In this document: piece after piece, positions 1 to 10,025 of the stretch
Position numbering within the stretch: position 1 is the stretch's first letter
How the letters are laid out: each line of letters begins with the position of its first letter
Source of the DNA: Brachionus plicatilis
Lineage: Eukaryota; Rotifera; Eurotatoria; Ploima; Brachionidae
Assembly (NCBI GenBank): GCA_010279815.1
Contig: QEOQ01000226.1
Coordinates: forward strand, 568,003 to 632,002
Direction of reading: 5' to 3'
DNA: 64,000 nucleotides
The notes under the pieces: generated by a model
The model's database searches: none
What the model saw: the letters and a program-made list of their open reading frames with translations, nothing else
What the model was told of the DNA's origin: nothing
Made by a program: the position numbers and the translations under genes

Positions 1-2
1 AA

Positions 3-128
3 ACTGAAAAAAATAATGAAAATGAAGTTTTTAATGAAGCAGTTGTTAATGAAGAGTCTTCTGAATACATGAGTATTCAACAACAAGAGGTTACTGACTA
101 TTTATATGATTTTGGAATGATTAAATAA
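3..128 (+). CDS. 3' end of an unidentified protein-coding gene (partial)
   Basis: An open frame enters from the left edge and ends in a TAA stop. The peptide is acidic and rich in Asn and Glu, and ends in YLYDFGMIK. I do not recognise it. The transposon that starts at base 128 duplicated a TA exactly inside the stop codon: without it the sequence would read AAA TAG, so the insertion changed TAG to TAA and left the protein end unchanged. The start lies outside the window, so length and domains are unknown. Confidence 0.45.
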   Translation, partial: TEKNNENEVFNEAVVNEESSEYMSIQQQEVTDYLYDFGMIK

Positions 129-1042
129 GGTGCCCCAAATGATAAACCGTAGTTAGTCAAAAAGCTTTAAATATTAAAAAAAAACTCATTATAGGGTTTT
201 TCATGATGAAAAATTTGAATTTTTCAAAAAAAAAAACGATGGGTAAGCTTATATTTTTGAGCAAGAGGGGGTCCTTTTTTTTCGGATCGATCTTATTAAA
301 GATGGATTAAGACTTTTTAAAGATAAAAAGTTAAATGTAAAACTTTGGAATAGATTTTGGGTCGCATTAGATATGTTTAATAATGACTCAAGTTATCAAG
401 AAGTTTTAACGAAATTATTCGGGGCTAAATCTAGTAGTTGCCCTCAAACCAATAATAAAAAAATAAAGAATTTAAAACAAAATTAAATAAAGAAACTTAG
501 TTTTGATGTATTTTAAATTATTTTCTATGAAAAATGTCAAAAATACTTAATAAAAATTTTAAACTTTAAAAATATGGTTTTGTTTAGCGCGATTTTTAAC
601 TGAAATTTTAAACAAAAAAAAAAAAAAAGCTAACTTTTGTTTCAAATTGGTCAAAGAATAAAATTAAAAAAAATTCGGCTTTACATAAGTGTCGCCTAGT
701 CGGAATAGATTTTAAAGACCAAAATTGCAAAATTTCGATTTTTTTTTCTTTTTTCATCAATCAATTACTCAAAAAACTTATTTCTATTAAAGAAAATTAT
801 TTTTCTAGTGTAATTTGATGTAAATTTTCAGAAAAAGCTAAAAAAAAAATTATGGTACATGTCGATCCGAAAAACTGGCGAAAATCCTTGAAAAAAAGGA
901 CCACCTCCAGCTCAAAAATATAAGCTTACCCATCGTTTTTTTTTGAAAAATTCAAATTTTTCATCATGAAAAACCCTAAAATGAGTTTTTTTTTAATATT
1001 TAAAGCTTTTTGACTAACTACGGTTTATCATTTGGGGCACCT
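128..1042. mobile_element. Non-autonomous DNA transposon with long inverted termini, TA target duplication
   Basis: The left end AGGTGCCCCAAATGATAAAC reappears inverted at the right end (GTTTATCATTTGGGGCACCT). About 150 bp inward from each end match almost perfectly, followed by a looser match to the motif TCGGATCGA. The element is flanked by TA on both sides (126-127 and 1043-1044), as expected of Tc1/mariner/pogo-class integration. It is 915 bp long and lacks a full transposase, so it must be non-autonomous. A short open frame (247-486) is all that remains of coding content. Confidence 0.85.
247..486 (+). pseudogene. Residual open frame inside the TA-flanked transposon
   Basis: An 80-codon open frame without an obvious start codon runs from the inner part of the left inverted terminus into the unique centre and ends in TAA. 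The peptide contains KLNVKLWNRFWVALDMF and a Ser/Cys-rich tail. It looks like the last coding segment of a once-larger transposase, or a captured exon, but I do not recognise the family. An open frame of this length is unusual in such AT-rich DNA, which is the main support. Confidence 0.35.
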
Positions 1043-1044
1043 TA

Positions 1045-2194
1045 GAAAATTAAAAAAAAAAAGTCTGGACTTGGACTTTGTTTTTTAAAAAAAAATTTAA
1101 ACACTTTTAAACAACTCTGATTTAATGCATTCTTCTGTTAATTCTGGAAACTCAAATTCATTCGGATGAAAAATTCTTTTTTTTTATAAAACGATTCGAA
1201 TATTTTTCAATTTATTTTTCTATCATCGTTTAGTAAAACGTAATTTATTCTATATTGCTTTGGAAACTATTACTTGTCATAAATGAATTTGATCTTATTA
1301 ATAATAATAATAAAATTTATAAATCTTAAAAAATTAGCTACTCAAAAATAAGTTGTACACAAGATATATTTAATAAAAAGGAGACCGAAAAGTTGTTTAA
1401 AAGAAAAGTAAACCTGGGACATTTAAAATGAATTTAGTATTTTTTTTTTAATTTTTGTGTCGACTTGAAAATTTAAATTCTGAAAAGTTTCAGAAATTCA
1501 AAACTCAAGTGCTATCTTAATTTCTAATTTTTGACTTGAAATTCGCAAACTACATTCTTTGAAACCCTGAACTTAATTTTTTTTTGTTGGGCTAAAAAAA
1601 AATCTGAAAATTGTCTAAGATTACCTTTTAAAAAGTTGTAGTTCTTTTAGACCCAGGTATTAAAAGATAAAATTAAAATATTTTTAAAACTATATAAATT
1701 CTAAAAGAGCATAAAATTTTCTAAACTTTGTTAAATATTTTTATTTTAAAAAAAGGGTGTGTCAGTTTTATTGAAATATAGCCAAAAACAACGCTTTTCT
1801 TCACTCGAATCGTCTGGAGTCCCACTTATTACATAAAACAACCAAAATTTTTTTTTTAAAAATAAACTAGACAAAATTCTGAAGGTTTTGTGAAATTCAG
1901 AACAATTTGAACAATTTGAACAAAAAATAAGCATATTAATTAAATTAAAATCGAAAATAACAAAAATTTTTTTTTTAAAATTATTGCAACATGAAATTTT
2001 AAATATTTTTTTTTAATCGATCATAATATCAGAAATCAAATTCAATTCTTTTGATGCTTTTTATTTTGTCTTTTTTGGCTAAATGATTAAAGAAATTAGG
2101 AATGCAATTTTTTTTTGAAAATTTTATAAACAAAATTTAATATTTATTAAAATAATTGTTAAAAATCTAATAACGGAGTCTCCACACTCATAGG
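1045..2194. other. AT-rich intergenic DNA without recognisable genes
   Basis: Homopolymer-rich sequence. Short open frames have no domain-like content. A short stretch near 1883-1900 (GGTTTTGTGAAATTCAG) matches the end of the foldback element at 6609, so a relic of that family may lie here. Confidence 0.5.
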
Positions 2195-3110
2195 CTCGAT
2201 TGGCGCCCAAGTAAATACCGAATCGGCCGAATCGGATGATCAGCCAGAACAGAGCAGCATGTTCAAAAAAAACAAGTTGCACGTGTGGAACGCCGACTGG
2301 TGCTTCACGTACACTCACACGGCCATTTTTGTCTGGAACGAACAGTGTTTAATCGAGCTGCCAAACCAGTCCAATGGCTGGTTCAAAGGGTTGAACGACG
2401 AGCACACGGTCAGTGTGTGCTTTGGCTACGGCGCTCGCAGCCAAATGAGCCAGGCGCAGACCGAAACTATATAAAACGTGGCTGGCCGAGTTTGTGCAAG
2501 TGCGCACCGCTCAGTGAACGTGCCGCACGAGATCGTCATCCTGAGCGCCAACAAGCAACTGTACATCGAAAACTGAGCATTCAAAGCGCTCGCCGATACC
2601 CAAATTCTAATCGTCAACCACTACGACTCTCACAAACTGACGTTGCGCAAAAACCACGCCTCCTTTCACTCCAAACTCGGCCACAAGCTCAGCTTGGCCA
2701 ATCGGCTCGGTCTGAAAAAATTGCCAATTGTTTGGAATACACGGGCCGAGTCCTCAAGGTGGAACCATTGGCCAACATCAGTCATTTGGAAAAGTACATT
2801 GCTAAAATGGTGGTCAAACAATGGTACGATTATGAGCGAGATGGCCTCACGTTTTTGTCGAGTTTGTCGCACCAGCTTCCCATTCGATTTGAGTACGAGA
2901 GCGCCTTTGACCAGAACGGACTTTTGTACTGGATCGGCTCGAATGAACGCACTCAAGACTTGATAAATCCGTGCAGTCACAGTTTTGAGAGGCGGCTACA
3001 GAAGCGCTTGCTGGCGAGGAGTTCGCTGCAAAAGCAGATGGTGCTCGGCGCCAGGGTTCAACGTGGCTTGGAATGGAAATGGGCCAATCTTTTGTTTCTT
3101 GATGGTAGCA
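2195..3110 (+). pseudogene. HECTD1-like E3 ubiquitin ligase fragment (SUN and MIB region), decayed
   Basis: This block has much higher G+C than its surroundings and reads as protein in all three + frames in turn. One piece contains HVWNADWCFTYTHTAIFVW (about 2280-2340). A later piece contains FEYESAFDQNGLLYWIGSN (about 2890-2945), which resembles the start of the SUN-type jelly-roll of HECTD1. A third frame gives VLGARVQRGLEWKW (about 3040-3090), which matches the start of a MIB/HERC2 domain; HECTD1 has these two domains in this order. In-frame stops (near 2472 and 2574) and several frame changes occur without room for introns, so it is a pseudogene. The HECTD1 assignment is from remembered motifs, not an alignment. 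The protein would be a HECT-type ubiquitin ligase; no HECT domain is present here. Confidence 0.55.
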
Positions 3111-3142
3111 TATCTCCTGCCCAAACCCATAAAGGATCATAA

Positions 3143-4259
3143 TAATTTTTTGGTACCCCTGGTAATTCATGATGATTCCAAAAAGTTTTGAAAAATAGCT
3201 CTTTAGAGCCTTTTTCAGTGACAAATTTACAAACTTTAAATGAAAAATTAATAATTTTTGTTTTTATTTCATTATTTTTTTGATTGAAATAGACCTGTCA
3301 CATTGATCACCGTAAATGCCAAATTTTTCGGTCTCTTTTGATTAATTAGAAACGAATCAAATGACCAATGTTCTGATTCCCATAAATATCCAGATGATGG
3401 CGAATTTTCTTTTGATTTTCAATCGCATTTGAAATCTTTTTGATAAAACTAAATAAAAAATTTTTTTTAAACTTTTTAAGAAAAAACTCTCAAGTAGTTC
3501 ATCGATATTGTTGTAATTTTTTTGATTGTTTAAAATAAAGTTTATTTCTAAACAGATGAATAAATTTATTTTATTTATGATTTATTTAAGTCTTACTTTC
3601 TTTATTTAAATTTTCAGGTTAAGGGAGCTTGGTTTTTTTCAAAAAATCTAGATACATTTTTTTCCTGGATTCTTTCTCATCAGAGTCCACACCAGAAAAA
3701 TCCTCGAAAATATCGTCATTTTTATGTGAAATTACCAATCTTATCATTATTATTTTTGGATCATCTTTTTTTCAGTTACATTGGTTGTCAGACTGGTGAA
3801 AGAATATGGAGAGGATTCCGAATCAAGATAGATCGACATACTCTTTATTCAATATTTTATTTAATTTAAACTTTTTTCTATTTTTATCTTTTTATTTTAT
3901 TTTAATATTTTCTTCTCAGTTTTGATTTGTTTTTTATCTGAAGAAGCTTATGCTCGACACAGCTAAAAAAAAAATAAATAATTTAATTCAATTTTTAAAA
4001 AGCTAAAATTATATAAAATCTCAAGCTATTCTTTTATCATTCATTTTTTTGTGCTTTACTTTTTCGATTCATTTTTATTTTTTGCTATACTTTTTCGACT
4101 CAATAATATTTGTTTTTAAGAGAAAATTAGTTAAAAAAAATCAATTATCTGTTAAAAAAGGGAATAAAAATGGTCTAATTTTTGGTTTTTTTAGTTTGTC
4201 AATTCTTACATAAATATTTTCTAAATCTAGACTTGTCCAAATTCAGGAAAAAAAATCTA
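3143..4259. other. AT-rich DNA with one short open frame and a retroposon tail
   Basis: On the minus strand 3619-3771 is a 50-residue open frame ending FLKKTKLP and stop, preceded by an acidic stretch; it could be a terminal exon but nothing joins it. At 3938-3985 (+) is CTGAAGAAGCTTATGCTCGA followed by an A/AAATAAAT-rich tail, a diverged member of the recurrent retroposon 3' motif seen at 22669, 39652 and 40875. Nothing else is apparent. Confidence 0.35.
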
Positions 4260-4702
4260 TTATTTACTAAATGATTTTTTTATTTTCTCTCTAAAACCAT
4301 CTTTATTATGAGTGTAACTAAACCTATCAGAAATTTCATCTATTTTTTGTTCAAGCTTTGATGGAAATGGAAGCGATGTTTCTTTTAGAAATTTCTCTTT
4401 CGAGATAATAAAAGCTTTTTCAATTTTTCTAGCATCTCCGGAATGCTCTTCAACGGTATTTTTAAGTTTATCCTTGATGAAGATAGTTGCACAATTTAAT
4501 TGATTCAAATTATTAGGGGATTTGAACTTATAGATGGAAAAGTGCTCCTAAAATTTAACGGTTAAACAAAGCTTAAAAATTATTTACATACCTTATTATT
4601 ATAAAATTGCAAGAATTGGTTAAAGGAATCATTGATTAATTCAAATAACTCTTTTTCATTATTCCTAATGTTGTTCAATGGTTTAATAATCGAAGAATTC
4701 AT
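4260..4702 (-). CDS. Small two-exon gene, function unknown
   Basis: Exon 1 is 4702-4592 (37 codons from ATG) and exon 2 is 4547-4260. They are separated by a 44-bp intron with a GTATGT donor and a TTTTAG acceptor, and the frame is kept across the junction, giving 132 residues. The protein is charged and Lys/Glu-rich with no signal peptide or membrane segment; I do not recognise it. The ATG overlaps the TGA of the upstream retrotransposon gag frame (ATGA at 4702-4699), so the gene may be a chimera of retroelement and host sequence, or the true start may lie elsewhere. Confidence 0.45.
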
Positions 4703-5586
4703 TTTTCGTGTAAAGCTTTTTCTTGTCTCTGATTGCTTGGTTCTCTTTGATTATTATAAGAATAGGAATTTGATTTAAAATTACCACTAAACGTCTGTTT
4801 TAAATTTGGTTGAGTTGCGTACATTCTGTTCTGGAGAGCATCACTTTCACTCGTGGTGCTATTATAGAAAGGTTGCTTATCGAAAGTAGACATCTTGCAG
4901 TCCGCATAATTAATCAAGTCTTGAATTTTGTAAACTTTTTCGGTTTCGATTTGTCTCATTTTCAACATTTTTGCTCGAACCTTTTCACGAAGACGTTGAT
5001 TATACAATCCTTCCACAAATCTAACTTGAATTAAACGATCAATGTCATCGGAAGTTTCCGTTTTTGGAAATATTTGTTTAACCAATTGTGTTACTTTTTC
5101 GCAATAATCTACAATAGACTCACGTGACGATTGCTTTAAGTCAGACAATTGATCCCAATTCACAGTGCTTTTGAAATTCACTGTATTTGTGAATTTATCA
5201 CACAATTGCCTTTTGAACGCATCGAATCGCATCGTCGAAGCCTTTAATTGGTTCATTGCGGCACGCATCCAAATTTATAATACGTCTAAGGACTCTGTTG
5301 TCTACAAGACTAATTGTGATATCAGCCAGTCGAACTTTTGAAATTTCTTCAAATAAATCTCCAATACAATAAACCACGATTTCACATCCATTCCTTCATT
5401 GAGCTCGTTCGGTTCCTTTATAGCGTACGAATTTCTAGCTTCGCTATATAAGGTCTTATAACTCCCCTCGTTTCCAAATTGCATGGCAATAACAAAATTA
5501 ACGTTGGTTGACGCTGAGCCACTACTTGTTTGGGTTGAAGTCGGCGTGTGAGGCCTCCCTTTTATGAGACGGATTGTCGAATACAC
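4699..5586 (-). pseudogene. gag: Ty3/gypsy-type gag, frameshifted
   Basis: Two minus-strand open frames (5586-5302 and 5268-4699) read as one gag protein joined by a frame change near 5270-5300. The first holds a W-x-x-x-LEIYLKKF stretch typical of retrotransposon gag. The second contains ESIVDYCEKVTQLVKQIFP and RFVEGLYNQRLREKVRA, the helical core of the Retrotrans_gag family, and ends in an Asn/Ser/Tyr/Gln-rich tail. No CCHC zinc knuckle is seen. Protease and pol do not follow, so the element is truncated after gag. An adjacent primer-binding site and LTR lie upstream (right). Confidence 0.7.
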
Positions 5587-5793
5587 CTAGATCAAAGTGA
5601 TGATTAAGATCACTGTCTCCAATGGAATTGTGACGATTATTGTCTTTCCAAATTGGATTGATTTTGTCCATGTGGTGATTAAATTAGATATCACTTTCTC
5701 ATACATTGACTCCGACTTATAAAAAGAGAACCCATGTGTTTCACACGTGACAACAAAACTCCATAATAATAATGTTAATGCGATTTTGCACAT
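5587..5793 (-). pseudogene. Leader open frame before gag, with signal-peptide-like start
   Basis: A 68-codon frame begins MCKIALTLLLWSFVVTC, which looks like a signal peptide, and continues in the same frame as the first gag segment, from which it is separated by one TAG codon (5589-5587). It lies between the primer-binding site and gag. A secretory-type leader is not expected on gag, so this may be chance, an unrelated captured exon, or a small leader ORF. I see no known domain. Confidence 0.3.
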
Positions 5794-5861
5794 TTTGAGA
5801 AAAGTTTTTTAAGAAGAGAATAGGAAAGAAATCTTAAAGCCTAACTTAACTGAAAGTTAAG

Positions 5862-5878
5862 GACACCCAGGGACGCCA
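5862..5878 (-). other. tRNA primer-binding site of an LTR retrotransposon
   Basis: Read on the minus strand the sequence is TGGCGTCCCTGGGTGTC, beginning with the TGG that pairs with the CCA end of a primer tRNA. It lies one base inside the presumed LTR end (...TTATAACA). The matching tRNA was not identified. Confidence 0.6.
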
Positions 5879-5879
5879 A

Positions 5880-6460
5880 TGTTATAAACCCCAAACAAAG
5901 AAATATAATATTCTTTCCGGATCTGTTATAACACGGTTATAACACAAATAAATAAAGAAGTTAAATAATATAAGTAACTTTATTAATAAATGGCCATTCT
6001 AGCCTGAACAAAGAAAAAATGGAGAAAAGAAAAGAAAAAATATTAATTTCAAAGTTTTTCTTATAATCGCACATGTCTAGTATTTTATACAGTGTTAAAT
6101 ACTTTCAACTTGCTAAGCGCATGAGATCATAGTATTGCACTGTGAAACTATAGACATCTTAGTTGAATAGACTAGGTGTTGTAGTTATTAAGATAACTAC
6201 AGCAATAAATTTAGTTCTGGATTATTTCAGTTCCAAGTGGTAATTATGGAGACCAAGCAAGTAGACTTTTTTTTCAAATATTTACAATCCGGCAGACGCG
6301 CCTTCCAGGCACATAACACCGCAAGCGTTCCTACGCCTTGGAACGTTACTGGACTACTATAAGTAGAAGCTGTCCTGTGTATTTCAGACAGCTTTCGAAC
6401 TTTTCTTTTTAAATTAATAAAAACAGCTGACTTGAGTGGTCATCCACCGGTCAGCCAACA
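5880..6460 (-). repeat. 5' LTR of the gag-bearing Ty3/gypsy-type element
   Basis: Read on the minus strand the LTR would run from TGTTGGCTGACCGG (6460) to GGTTTATAACA (5880), with TG...CA ends. An alternative outer end at 6479 repeats TGTTGGCTGAC. The inner end abuts the primer-binding site and gag follows, so it is the 5' LTR. There is no second LTR in the window. An internal stretch (6122-6205) is shared with a relic at 13953-14040. Confidence 0.55.
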
Positions 6461-6608
6461 TTTTTAAAGTCAGCCAACATAATCAAGTCGGGAATTTTAA
6501 TTTTAATTTTTTTTCTAAAAAAAAAAGGTAAAAACAATTATTTATTTTATAATTTTTTCTATTTTTTTTGACAATTTTTTTTTCGTTTTTTTAAAAGGCA
6601 AAAAAAAA

Positions 6609-7106
6609 GGTTTTGTGAAATTCAGTACAAAATGATAAAAAGAACAGAAAAAAATAACAAAAAAATTGAATAACTTACTTATAAATTATTAAAAATATTA
6701 TTTTTTTTTCCAAAATCTAAGTCAGTACTTTTAAATTTTTTTTTTCAAAAAAAAAATAGAACAGTACAAAAAGATAAATAGAACAGAAAAAAATGTAAAA
6801 AATTGAATAACTTTTTTTAAGGTTAAAACTTTATTCTGTAAATGCAGCATAGTGCAGCATTCAATGTTGCATCAAATATCATGGTCTGCTAAATTTGCAG
6901 ATTCCAGCAGAAATTAAATTTCAATATAATCGAGTGTAGTGCATTTTGCAGAGATTTTGCACATCATTAGCAGACTTTTACAGTTGATGCAACTTTGAAT
7001 GTTGCACCATTCTGCATTCACAGAATTAATTTTAAACTCTTAGAAAAAAAGTTATTTAATTTTTTTACACTTTGTTCTGTTCTTTTGTCCTGAACTTCGC
7101 AAAACC
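6609..7106. mobile_element. Foldback (MITE-like) element
   Basis: The left end GGTTTTGTGAAATTCAG is inverted at the right end as CTGAACTTCGCAAAACC. Inner arms contain TTCTGTAAATGCAGCA / TGCATTCACAGAA and ATTCAATGTTGCATCAA / TTGATGCAACTTTGAATG. The left arm is partly duplicated in tandem (two copies of a block around AGAACAGAAAAAAAT...TTGAATAAC). No coding capacity is evident; target duplication is unclear. Confidence 0.65.
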
Positions 7107-8101
7107 AATTCCAAAAAAATAAATGGTTTTACTTTTATAAATTTTAGCTTCCTTTTATATGAGTAAATTCTCATGAGTGTAAAATTTCATTTAAATTTTG
7201 AATATGATAATTATATTGACAATTTTTTGAATAAATCAATTAAATTTTTATCTCAATCTCATTAAATATTGTTATTACACAATGATGCCTACCCAGTGAC
7301 ATGCATTAACGAAAAAAAAACGGAATTTTTCGAAAAGCTTCGAATTCTCTTCGAAAATTTTCTTATTTGTCTCGAAGAATAATTTTTTTTATTATGTATT
7401 TGATAAAAAAATATAGTGAACAAAATTTACAATATAAATTAAATTTTTATTTTTAATCAGTTTGTTTAGTTTTTAATTATTATTATTATTATTTTAAAAT
7501 ATTGAACTTTTTAAGATTATTTTTTTTAATTATCACTTATTAAACTTTAATTATTTATTTTTAATTTATATTTTATAAAATCATATAAAATAAGAAAGTT
7601 GGCTAACAGTCCCATATTTGAAGTCAAAGTATTTAAAATTAAAATTTAATTTAATATTTTGACTATGTAATTTGCTGAATAGTTATCAAACGGTAAACGA
7701 TTGTAACGAACTCACGAAAAAGAAATAACTTAGGTGGTTGATTAGTAGAAACTAGGGACGCAGTGACGAAGCGTTTCTGTAAACTTAAATTCGAAAAAAA
7801 CCCAAACGTGTATTTTAACAAATAATTGTAACGAGAAAAAAAATCCATTTTAATCGGGAGTAAAGAGACCAACCTATGCAATATTAATTTTTTAAATGAA
7901 TGGAGAGGAATTCAAATTATGGATAAGAGAGTTCAAGCTAATTTCTGATAATTGAAGGGAATTTTTAAAATATTTTAATGAAGTTCGGGTTAATTAGGGA
8001 GATTTTGTTATTGGCAAGTATTTGGACAAAAAATTGAAAATACTTTTATAGATATATGTAATGCTTGAATGATTTCATATTTAAAAGGTCAACTGATAAT
8101 G
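7107..8101. other. AT-rich DNA, no gene recognised
   Basis: Simple A/T runs, including an ATT-triplet run near 7479-7492. A 72-codon minus open frame (7881-7663) has no domain-like feature and is probably chance. Confidence 0.4.
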
Positions 8102-8282
8102 TTACATCAATTCTTCAGTCCAATCTTTTAAATCATCAATTTTCTTAAGAGTCATCACGTAAAAGCAAATTCTATCAATTGGCCGAAAAGAATTCACAAT
8201 GTGTTTTTTTAAGATAGTAAATGGGCATTCCTTCCTTTTCAAGAGCAATGACAAAATGATAATTGATCATAAAGTTCTTCAT
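8102..8282 (-). pseudogene. Short broken coding segment, unknown protein
   Basis: On the minus strand an ATG at 8282 opens a frame with NYHFVIALEKEGMPIYYLKK. After a one-base shift near 8185 the second frame reads DRICFYVMTLKKIDDLKDW and ends in a proper stop at 8104-8102. The two parts look like one protein with a frame lesion. I do not recognise it. A possible upstream intron (GTAAGT...TTGCCAG, about 8376-8331) leads into another frame, so the structure is not resolved. Confidence 0.25.
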
Positions 8283-8435
8283 TGCATTTTTTGTTTATTT
8301 TCCTCGATTTTTGATTAAAATTGTTGAAAGTATCCTGGCAAATTCATGAAAAAAAAGCAAGAATCAAATTAAAACTTACTTTTTTAGTGTCCTTGAGAAT
8401 TGTGGAAATTGGATGTGGAAAAAGAATGTTTTTTT

Positions 8436-8852
8436 TGAATAAAAGTGCTTTGAACCGAAAAATTACTCCCAATATCACTTCCAAATTATCAATTGCCAAT
8501 AAGAAAAATTAACAGAGATTCATTTTTACTAATTGTGTCTTGAAATAATTAAATGTCAAACAATTTTCATAAATTACTGGAAAATCATTCAAGGAATTAC
8601 TTTTGCGTAGGGAGTAAGGTTGGGAGCAATTTTTATCAGGAGCAAAGCAAGTTATTTGAAATTTTATAAAATCCGATTTAAAAAATTATGACTTCACGAA
8701 ATTTTAGAATAATAAAAATAAAAATTTATTAATATAATGAAAATTTAAAAATTTAAAAACATATTAATAAAAGATATTAATTTATATCTTTCAATATCAA
8801 AAATACCTGCTCTGATCCAAAAATTGCTCCCAACTTCACTCTTCCCTTTCTG
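8436..8852. mobile_element. MITE-like element and a detached arm
   Basis: At 8607-8850 an arm reading GGGAGTAAGGTTGGGAGCAA is inverted at the right as TTGCTCCCAACTTCACTCT, with GATCAGAGCAGG-like ends. A third diverged copy of the arm lies at 8448-8480 (ATTACTCCCAATATCACTTC). Size about 245 bp for the paired copy; the centre is AT-rich with no coding content. Confidence 0.5.
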
Positions 8853-9229
8853 GTCAAAGGATTTATAGTTATTTAGTCATGAATTGTTCGATTCCAGCTG
8901 AATCACGCCACATCCTTTTTTGGAAATATTAGAGAAGTCAGCCTATATATATAGCAGTCGCAAGAGTAAAGTAAAAAAAATGAATTTTTTTATTTGAAAA
9001 TTATTTGTTTTATTAATTTTATTAATTTTTTTAACTAAATTTTATTTATTAATAGATGATATTTTATAGCTTGGCTTTAATTGATAAATTAATTGACATA
9101 AATCTAAATTATATGATAAATTATGTTTTTAAATTACATTTAATACTTTTAATTTAAGAATAATACACTAAATTAAATAAAATTTTATTTTAATTGACTA
9201 TTAAAACTTTTTAAAATTTACTTAAAATC

Positions 9230-9251
9230 AAAAATAACGGATTAATATTTA
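9230..9251. repeat. Target-site duplication, left copy (LINE insertion)
   Basis: A 22-bp sequence beginning AAAAATAACGG and ending ATTAATATTTA. It recurs at 11451-11472 with a single mismatch (CGC for CGG), bracketing the truncated non-LTR element. The length is in the range made by target-primed reverse transcription. Confidence 0.8.
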
Positions 9252-10023
9252 CTTCTCATTCCTGAGAAGCAGCACGGTTTTGTGGTGCACAAGGAATATG
9301 TGACCAATCTACTTGATACATTCGATTTCTTGACGGATTGCATGAGTCGTTGGTTACCAATTGACGTCATCCATCTCGATTTTGAGAAGGCGTTCGATAA
9401 GGTGTCGCATGATTTGCTACTTATCAAACTGGCTGGGTATGGTCTTCCCGTTTCGATCATCAAATGGATACGCGCCTTCTTGAGTGACCGTAAGCAGCGG
9501 GTTGTTGTTGGCGATGGAGTGTCGGATTGTAGTGGCGTTCCCCAAGGGTCAGTCCTAGGCCCTCTTCTCTTTGTCATTTTTATAAATGACATGCAAGAAG
9601 TAAGCAGCTCTATTTGCAAACTAATCGCAGATGATAGTAAGCTCTTGAAGGCAGTTCAACGTGACGAGGATAAAGATAATCTTCAAAGAGATCTCGACAA
9701 CTTATTAGAATGATCAAATATGTGGCAAACAAGTTTCAATGAAAAAAAAGTGCGTTGTTATACATTTTGGTGCCAACAACAAGTGCAATGACTACCATTT
9801 AGGAGGCTATGTACTCGTAAAGACCAAGCAAAAACGCGATCTTTGCATCATTATCACCAGTGATCTCAAACCGGGTGAGCAAGCTAAACGTGCGGCGGCA
9901 AGAGCAACGATGATGGTTTGTCGCATCAAGAGCACCTTTAACCACTTCTCATAGTAATTGGTCAATTTGCTCTATAAATCGCGGGTCGTACCAGAAATAA
10001 TCATCTCGCCATAGAAAAGCAGC
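9252..10023 (+). pseudogene. Non-LTR retrotransposon reverse transcriptase (broken), first part
   Basis: The frame starts inside the RT domain and shows the conserved blocks: DVIHLDFEKAFDKVSHDLL (palm, first Asp), SGVPQGSVLGPLLFVIFIND, and a degraded catalytic box IADDSKLL in place of YADD. A stop at 9711-9713 and a shift at an A8 run near 9741-9748 separate it from the thumb part (KKCVVIHFGANN...). The text continues to the TA where the Tigger element was inserted. Enzyme role would be target-primed reverse transcription; this copy is dead. Confidence 0.85.
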
Positions 10024-10025
10024 TA

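Noticed and set aside
2285..3142. 285-codon + strand frame as one intact gene
   Set aside because: Only its later half carries family motifs; the earlier protein text lies in other frames, so the locus is a shifted pseudogene and not a novel 285-residue protein.
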